Positions 7,836 through 11,204 of a stretch of DNA of 11,204 nucleotides are shown here, piece after piece. How positions within the stretch are numbered: position 1 is the stretch's first letter; the number at the start of each line of letters is the position of its first letter. Source of the DNA: Flavobacterium sp. (GTDB taxonomy: Bacteria > Bacteroidota > Bacteroidia > Flavobacteriales > Flavobacteriaceae); contig JASLHL010000030.1 of NCBI GenBank assembly GCA_030152225.1, positions 1 to 11,204 of the forward strand, in the 5' to 3' direction. The translations under genes and the position numbers were made by a program. The notes beneath the pieces were generated by a model. That model saw only the letters and a program-made list of their open reading frames with translations. It was not told the origin of the DNA and did no database searches.

Positions 7836-8594
7836 TTATTTTTCTGTTGTTTTGGGTGCTAGGTCTATTTTTAAGAAAGGGAGAATACTCGCTTTTGGAA
7901 AGTCAATTTTTGTTGGTCCATTGTATTGTGCATCGTCATCAACGGCATTGTACAGAAATCCAACAGTGTCTTCGTAAAAGAAAATACTCTCTGGGTATTT
8001 TAATTGGTTGTTGTCGGTCCAAATGTCCATTTTGTCTTTGAGCTGCAATGCCATTAATTTTTGCAATTCCTCCCAGTTGTCAATTAAATCCTCTGTTTTG
8101 TATGGTTCCCCTGTTTTGGGATTGAAGTTTAAAGCCATTTCGCTTTTAAAACCATAGGCTCCGCCAGCAAAGGTATAGTATTCTAAAGCAATGGAAAGCA
8201 AATCATCATTATAAAAGGTAATATCACCCTCTACTTCTGCTTTCCAAGGTAGTGTTTCATCGGGATATTTTGTCTTAAATGCATTGTAATTGGCGATGTA
8301 ATGAGCTGTTAGTTCTTCTAGCGTAGCGCTTGAAGCTGTCACTTCATCTACCGCAACGATACGGTCTATTTGAGCAATCAGTTGTTGGTTGATTTTTGCT
8401 GCAATTTCATGGGATTCATTGGTGATGACTGGCACACTCAATCGAATTCTCGTACATTCATCGTCCATGCAGTTGTCAGAAGATTGTACGAATTCCTTTT
8501 GTTCAAATTGCAATGTATCCGTTGCATTTTTATTGGTCGAATTACAACTAACAACAAGTGTTAGCAGTAAAAATAAATAAACGTATTGTCTCAT
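7836..8594 (-). CDS. DUF3298 (RsiV/PdaC-like) lipoprotein
   Basis: A 252-residue envelope lipoprotein: MRQYVYLFLLLTLVVSC ends in a lipobox with Cys17. Residues about 45-125 resemble the DUF4163/PdaC N-terminal domain (RIRLSVPVI, then helical and beta segments). About 130-245 is the DUF3298 domain, with EYYTFAGGAYG at 138-148 and the closing pattern YNGPTKIDFPKASILPFL. Most relatives have GGAHG; here the His is Tyr147. In Bacillus, DUF3298 proteins include the anti-sigma factor RsiV, which binds lysozyme, and PdaC, where it accompanies a deacetylase. No such partner (sigma factor or deacetylase domain) is present here, so only an envelope role is inferred. Two cysteines at 42 and 47 could form a disulfide. 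It precedes the flippase gene by 25 nt. Confidence 0.85.
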   Translation of the reverse strand: MRQYVYLFLLLTLVVSCNSTNKNATDTLQFEQKEFVQSSDNCMDDECTRIRLSVPVITNESHEIAAKINQQLIAQIDRIVAVDEVTASSATLEELTAHYIANYNAFKTKYPDETLPWKAEVEGDITFYNDDLLSIALEYYTFAGGAYGFKSEMALNFNPKTGEPYKTEDLIDNWEELQKLMALQLKDKMDIWTDNNQLKYPESIFFYEDTVGFLYNAVDDDAQYNGPTKIDFPKASILPFLKIDLAPKTTEK

Positions 8595-8610
8595 AGATCT
8601 TCTTTTCTTA

Positions 8611-8641
8611 CAAAACTAAGAATTAATGTACTGAAAACGAA
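8611..8641 (-). promoter_or_regulatory. Promoter of the DUF3298-flippase operon
   Basis: On the minus strand, TTCG (8641-8638) is followed by exactly 19 nt and then TAGTTTTG (8618-8611). This is one base off the -33 TTTG and a full match to the -7 TAnnTTTG of Bacteroidota, with the standard spacing. It ends 16 nt before the ATG at 8594. This is the best-formed promoter in the window. Confidence 0.55.
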
Positions 8642-8768
8642 TAAAATTTGCAGCATCCTTTGTTTTTTTTATGTTTAGAGTCAGGGAATCTGTAGTGTCT
8701 TGGTAGGCGTTGTTTGTACTTAAACAAGGTGACTGTTAGACTTGTTGTCCAAAGCCTTCGCATCGACA

Positions 8769-8783
8769 TTGAATTGAATTCAA
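8769..8783. repeat. 15-bp perfect palindrome downstream of the lrp-type gene
   Basis: TTGAATT-G-AATTCAA is a perfect inverted repeat 12 nt past the stop of the Lrp-type gene. It has no T-tract and is too AT-rich to be a good terminator; it could be a protein-binding site or chance. Apart from it I see nothing convincing between 8642 and 8795. Confidence 0.4.
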
Positions 8784-8795
8784 GTGCTGTAGGAT

Positions 8796-9266
8796 CTATA
8801 GTAAATTGATCTTAATGTTGTGGTCGTTTTTAATTTCGCGCATCACAAAAGAACTATGCGTACTTCCGATGCTATCCACCATAGCGAGTTTGTTGAAGAC
8901 AAAATCTTGGTAGTGGCGCATGTCATTGGCATATACCTTTAGTAAGAAATCATATTCCCCCGAAATATTATAACATTCAACTACTTCCTCAATGTTTAAG
9001 ATGTCGTCAATAAATTTATTGTTGATGATGCGTTCGTGTTGTTTGAGTTTAATATTGCAAAAAACAACAAAACCACGGTTTAATTTTTCGGCATCAATCA
9101 AGGCGATATATCCTTTGATAAAGCCCTCTTGTTCTAAGCGTTTTACGCGTTCAAAAACTGGAGTAGAAGATAGATTCACTTGCTGAGCGAGTTCTTTGGT
9201 GGTTACATTCGAATTCTCTGATAATAAGTTGAGTAGCTTTAAATCTATTTCGTCTAAGTTATGCAT
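8796..9266 (-). CDS. Lrp/AsnC family transcriptional regulator
   Basis: A 156-residue DNA-binding regulator of the feast/famine type. Residues 4-60 are an AsnC-type winged helix-turn-helix: DEIDLKLLNLLSENSNVTTK leads into the recognition part LSSTPVFERVKRLEQEGFIK. Residues about 65-150 are the ligand-sensing RAM domain, with the conserved GEYDFLLKV at 103-111. The open frame extends to 9335, but the ATG at 9266 is chosen because it gives the family's standard start (MHNLDEIDLKLL), and because the extra upstream residues are hydrophobic and overlap the promoter. Such proteins usually sense an amino acid and often repress their own gene; the TATAC-N4-GTATA palindrome on the -7 box fits this. 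Which amino acid or targets it uses cannot be told. It is divergent from the Crp/Fnr relic. Confidence 0.92.
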   Translation of the reverse strand: MHNLDEIDLKLLNLLSENSNVTTKELAQQVNLSSTPVFERVKRLEQEGFIKGYIALIDAEKLNRGFVVFCNIKLKQHERIINNKFIDDILNIEEVVECYNISGEYDFLLKVYANDMRHYQDFVFNKLAMVDSIGSTHSSFVMREIKNDHNIKINLL

Positions 9267-9290
9267 GATTAGCTGTTTTTTAAGTATTGT

Positions 9291-9304
9291 TATACAAAGG
9301 TATA
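9291..9304. promoter_or_regulatory. Palindrome overlapping the -7 box of the lrp-type gene
   Basis: The inverted repeat TATAC-AAAG-GTATA contains, on the minus strand, TACCTTTG (9302-9295), a full match to the TAnnTTTG -7 consensus 28 nt upstream of the ATG at 9266. No good -33 element is visible. A palindrome on the promoter of a dimeric regulator suggests an autoregulatory operator, but the arms are only 5 bp. Confidence 0.4.
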
Positions 9305-9387
9305 CGAAAACTGATAGGATTGATAAAAAGTACAACAGGAATTATAAGTTGAGCGTTAAAAAGAGGTTCTTGTGCGCAAAGGTTTAC

Positions 9388-9395
9388 TATCTTTG
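9388..9395 (+). promoter_or_regulatory. Possible -7 box of the crp/fnr relic
   Basis: TATCTTTG matches TAnnTTTG in full and ends only 6 nt before the ATG at 9402, so the transcript would be nearly leaderless. The best -33 candidate (TTG at 9370-9372) has a short 15-nt spacer. It is probably a remnant of the promoter of the original crp-SDR pair. Confidence 0.35.
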
Positions 9396-9401
9396 ACTGT
9401 T

Positions 9402-9546
9402 ATGACAGATCAAAGCCAATGCGAAAAATTGTTCCAACACATGGAACAGAAAGTCAAGCTAACTGCGGAAGAGAAAGTGCAGATTGCTTCTTTTTTTAGG
9501 GTTAACCCCAGAAACGTTTAGTCGGATTAAAATCAAGAACAGATGA
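9402..9546 (+). pseudogene. Crp/Fnr family regulator, internally deleted remnant
   Basis: The first 32 codons (9402-9497) encode a typical Crp/Fnr N-terminus in this phylum, with KLTAEEKVQIASFF the usual helix before the cyclic-nucleotide-type barrel. After a run of seven T, the +1 frame encodes LGLTPETFSRIKIKNR and a stop (9496-9546), which is the normal C-terminal end of the same family (recognition helix plus LGxxPETxSRI). The sensor barrel and most of the HTH domain, about 130 codons, are missing and the two ends are out of frame, so reading from the ATG ends at 9519-9521 after 39 residues. The T-run at the joint suggests deletion between short T-rich repeats. The final TGA overlaps the ATG of the next gene as ATGA. 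The family call is by eye; the functional loss is clear. Confidence 0.8.
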
Positions 9547-9851
9547 AAAAAAGTGCTTTACTAATTGGTGTAGAAGCTCAAGGGTTTGATACTGCCATAC
9601 AACCCCTTGAAAAACAGTTGGAAGGAAAAGAAAATACATGGGAAGCACTTGCTGTTACGCATCAGTTAAAAGTACAAGCATTGGATCAACTCATCTCTCC
9701 GTGGCATACCGATTTAGACCTAGGTCGCCCCTTAGAAGTTGTGACAGATCTGTCTAAAAGTAGAAGGTTGGGATTTAATGCTTATCAAATAACGCGGGAT
9801 TCCTTTTTTGAGCTGTTTGAACAGTTGAGAGCGGAACGCCTAATTCCATAA
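9543..9851 (+). pseudogene. SDR (PRISE-like) NAD(P)-dependent reductase, internally deleted in frame
   Basis: The 102-residue open frame joins the first 10 residues of an extended SDR (MKKSALLIGV, the first Rossmann strand) directly to the C-terminal part of the same family, EAQGFDTAIQPLEKQL followed by WEALAVTHQL, then WHTDLDLGRPLEV and SKSRRLGFNAYQITRDSFF. Intact relatives (progesterone 5-beta-reductase/iridoid-synthase-like SDRs, about 350 residues) carry a segment like FGVEAQGFDG near residue 250. About 240-250 codons are therefore missing here, including the GxxGxxG cofactor loop and the catalytic Tyr-Lys region. The joint lies at GGTGTA (9567-9572), which encodes Gly-Val on both sides and could be the short repeat used. 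It cannot be an active reductase, although it is still in frame and might be translated. It overlaps the Crp/Fnr remnant by 4 nt and ends at a terminator. Confidence 0.82.
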
Positions 9852-9855
9852 AGAG

Positions 9856-9881
9856 AAAAGTCGAGCATTCGCTCGACTTTT
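9856..9881. terminator. Bidirectional terminator between the SDR remnant and the GNAT gene
   Basis: A perfect 11-bp stem, AAAAGTCGAGC (9856-9866) with GCTCGACTTTT (9871-9881), and a 4-nt loop ATTC. Both strands end in T-runs. It starts 5 nt after the SDR stop, and the T-tract touches the stop codon of the convergent GNAT gene (9881-9883). Confidence 0.92.
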
Positions 9882-10795
9882 TACGTATGAGAAAGTAAGG
9901 GAATCATGGTCAGGTGATCTTTAAAATAGGTAGTAAGGGTTGGACTGACAAAAAGTGTGAGGTCCTCTTCTTTGTATGGATTATAAGTGTAACCTGTATC
10001 TGTAGGCGTATAGCCTAAGACCACGCGGTTGGTTTGCGTGTCAGCTAGGGCGTTAAACGCTTGGTTTAATTGGTTGTCCTTGAGGTAGTACGCTTGGTGG
10101 ATCAAAAGATCTCCCTCCTCTTGCTGAGCAATTAAAAGCGTTTGCAGTGTTGGAATTAGGTAGACGGATTCTGCAAACCCAAACGCTGGATTGGCATAGC
10201 AGTAAAAGTGAGCCAAACCATAGCTACGGGTATCAAAGCGACAGGCTGTACTACCGTTTTTTAGGTAGTGTTGAAAACACTGTAAATCTGTAGTATCAGT
10301 TAAATCTAATCGTTGAATGGTATGCGTAGTGGGTTGTTTACGCCAAGCTTTACTTGCCTGATGTTCGGGTACTGCATGGAAACCGAATTTCGGATAAAAC
10401 TCCAAGACCGTGTCATTGGCAAATAAGAAATACCCATCGAGTTTATCGCTGTAAGCTTCAAAAATATACTCCATTAAAAAACGCGAAAGCCCTTGTTTAG
10501 TATGGCTGGGTAAGGTCATCACCGTACCCAATTGCCCCAAAAGTAAACGTTGATCAGGTGTATAGGTTGTAAACAAACTCAAGGTGGTATGTGCAACAAG
10601 CTGTTCTTCTTCAAAAAGAGAGAAGAGTATGCAGTTGTCGTCCCAATAGCCCGATTGATAGTAAGACTCAAAGGTAAATTCCCAAAAATCAAAGGTCATG
10701 GTATTAAAGGCTTGACGCATCTGCTCATTGGCTTGATATGCGATGTGCAAGGTGTACGTTTTGTTGTGTAGTATCAGCTGTTTTGTTTGCATCAT
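9881..10795 (-). CDS. GNAT family N-acetyltransferase
   Basis: A 304-residue cytosolic protein with a GNAT fold in its N-terminal half. Residues 86-108 form the acetyl-CoA-binding region (QLGTVMTLPSHTKQGLSRFL, a beta4-alpha3 motif of the Q/R-x-x-G type), and LEFYPKFGF at 131-139 is the usual end of the domain. Residues from about 155 to 304 are a second domain I cannot assign; the two-part layout is reminiscent of larger GNAT proteins such as the Eis type, but this is weak. The substrate is unknown. The start is the first of two adjacent ATG codons (10793-10795); the second would remove only one residue. It is convergent with the SDR remnant, sharing its terminator, and divergent from an AraC-type regulator, which may control it, though nothing in the sequence proves that. 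Confidence 0.85.
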   Translation of the reverse strand: MMQTKQLILHNKTYTLHIAYQANEQMRQAFNTMTFDFWEFTFESYYQSGYWDDNCILFSLFEEEQLVAHTTLSLFTTYTPDQRLLLGQLGTVMTLPSHTKQGLSRFLMEYIFEAYSDKLDGYFLFANDTVLEFYPKFGFHAVPEHQASKAWRKQPTTHTIQRLDLTDTTDLQCFQHYLKNGSTACRFDTRSYGLAHFYCYANPAFGFAESVYLIPTLQTLLIAQQEEGDLLIHQAYYLKDNQLNQAFNALADTQTNRVVLGYTPTDTGYTYNPYKEEDLTLFVSPTLTTYFKDHLTMIPLLSHT

Positions 10796-10848
10796 TCATT
10801 CTATTACGTTGCAAAGTACTTGTATTCAACTGATAAGTTAGTATTTGG

Positions 10849-10882
10849 TTTGATATAAATAATGTGCAAAAGGTTATATTTG
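10849..10882 (+). promoter_or_regulatory. Possible promoter of the AraC-type gene
   Basis: TTTG at 10849-10852, a 22-nt spacer and TATATTTG at 10875-10882 (full TAnnTTTG match) lie 17 nt before the ATG at 10900. The spacer is a little long. The divergent GNAT gene, 104 nt away, has only a poor TAnTTTG-like box on its own strand. Confidence 0.4.
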
Positions 10883-10899
10883 TATGTAAAACAAAAAAA

Positions 10900-11204
10900 A
10901 TGAGGGCAATTCAAGTGCTAGCCTCTTGTAAACTTTTACATCAGGATGATGTAAGCCACCGCGAAGTAGAGGGGCAAATCGTACTATCGTATTGTATAGC
11001 GGGTTCCGTAACGGTAGAGATCCATGCAAAGACCTATCAACTGTCCAGAGGAAGTGTACTAACACTTTTGCCTCAGTCTTTCATTGTCGCACAACAAGGC
11101 AGTGTGGATCTTGCATTTGTTCATCTTGTTTTTGACTTTCACACCCTGAATGAGCTGATGTTACCGACCAATTACAATTTTTTGAATGTTTTGGTTGAAC
11201 AGCC
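10900..11204 (+). CDS. AraC-type transcriptional regulator, N-terminal part (cut by window end)
   Basis: An open frame starts at ATG 10900 (MRAIQVLASCKLLHQDDVSH) and is still open after 101 codons at the window edge. The visible part is beta-rich with the rhythm of an AraC-family cupin sensor domain: IVLSYCIAGSVTVEIHAKTY, then LSRGSVLTLLPQSFIVAQQG, then DLAFVHLVFDF. The DNA-binding HTH pair, which would confirm the family, must lie beyond 11204, so another cupin-type protein is possible. It is transcribed away from the GNAT gene. Confidence 0.6.
   Translation, partial: MRAIQVLASCKLLHQDDVSHREVEGQIVLSYCIAGSVTVEIHAKTYQLSRGSVLTLLPQSFIVAQQGSVDLAFVHLVFDFHTLNELMLPTNYNFLNVLVEQ

Noticed and set aside
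8642..8795. Possible further gene relic between the lrp-type and DUF3298 genes
   Set aside because: Short open stretches exist on both strands, but none forms a recognisable protein pattern, unlike the receptor and crp-SDR relics.
9267..9335. Upstream extension of the Lrp-type protein to an ATG at 9335
   Set aside because: The added 23 residues are hydrophobic and not family-like, and they overlap the -7 box and palindrome. MHNLDEIDLKLL is the standard N-terminus.
10828..10839. Inverted repeat AACT-GATA-AGTT as an operator between the GNAT and AraC-type genes
   Set aside because: The arms are only 4 bp and the match is expected by chance in AT-rich DNA.
1..11204. New defence system, mobile element or CRISPR array
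   Set aside because: No transposase, integrase, nuclease, reverse transcriptase or repeat-spacer pattern was found. The genes are ordinary chromosomal ones plus remnants.

Overview
The window looks like chromosomal DNA from a member of the Bacteroidota, most probably a flavobacterium (a Myroides-like genus is possible, but this is inference from protein style only). Support comes from AT-rich DNA, almost no Shine-Dalgarno sequences, several TAnnTTTG-type -7 promoter boxes, a relic of a Bacteroidota outer-membrane beta-barrel receptor, and flavobacterial-type Lrp, DUF4139 and flippase proteins. There are no RNA genes, CRISPR arrays or insertion sequences that I can support.

Layout. (1) 41-2226, plus strand: a tight operon of panC, panD and a UPF0104/LPG-synthase-type membrane protein, with gaps of 11 and 9 nt. 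(2) 2227-2801: a stretch that looks empty but holds, on the minus strand, the decayed 3' end of a TonB-dependent-receptor-type beta-barrel gene. (3) 2802-5842, plus strand: radA and a secreted DUF4140/DUF4139 protein, closed by a strong terminator. (4) 6023-6502: a small lipoprotein gene whose open frame runs through a terminator and into the 3' end of the convergent flippase gene, so its natural stop seems lost. (5) 8594-6353, minus strand: a DUF3298 lipoprotein followed by a 14-helix polysaccharide flippase. (6) 9266-8796, minus strand: an Lrp/AsnC regulator with its own promoter and a small palindrome on it. (7) 9402-9851, plus strand: remnants of a Crp/Fnr regulator and an SDR (PRISE-like) reductase. 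Each keeps its first and last codons but has lost its middle, and the original ATGA overlap between the two genes survives. (8) 10795-9881, minus strand: a GNAT acetyltransferase, divergent from (9) an AraC-type regulator cut by the window edge at 11204.

Working together: panC and panD make pantothenate for coenzyme A. radA is a recombination and repair factor. The two lipoproteins, the DUF4139 protein, the flippase and the UPF0104 protein are all envelope-associated. The most notable signal is not a new system but gene erosion: three loci (the receptor, the crp-SDR pair and the lipoprotein stop) carry readable scars. Two of these are internal deletions that probably arose at short repeats.
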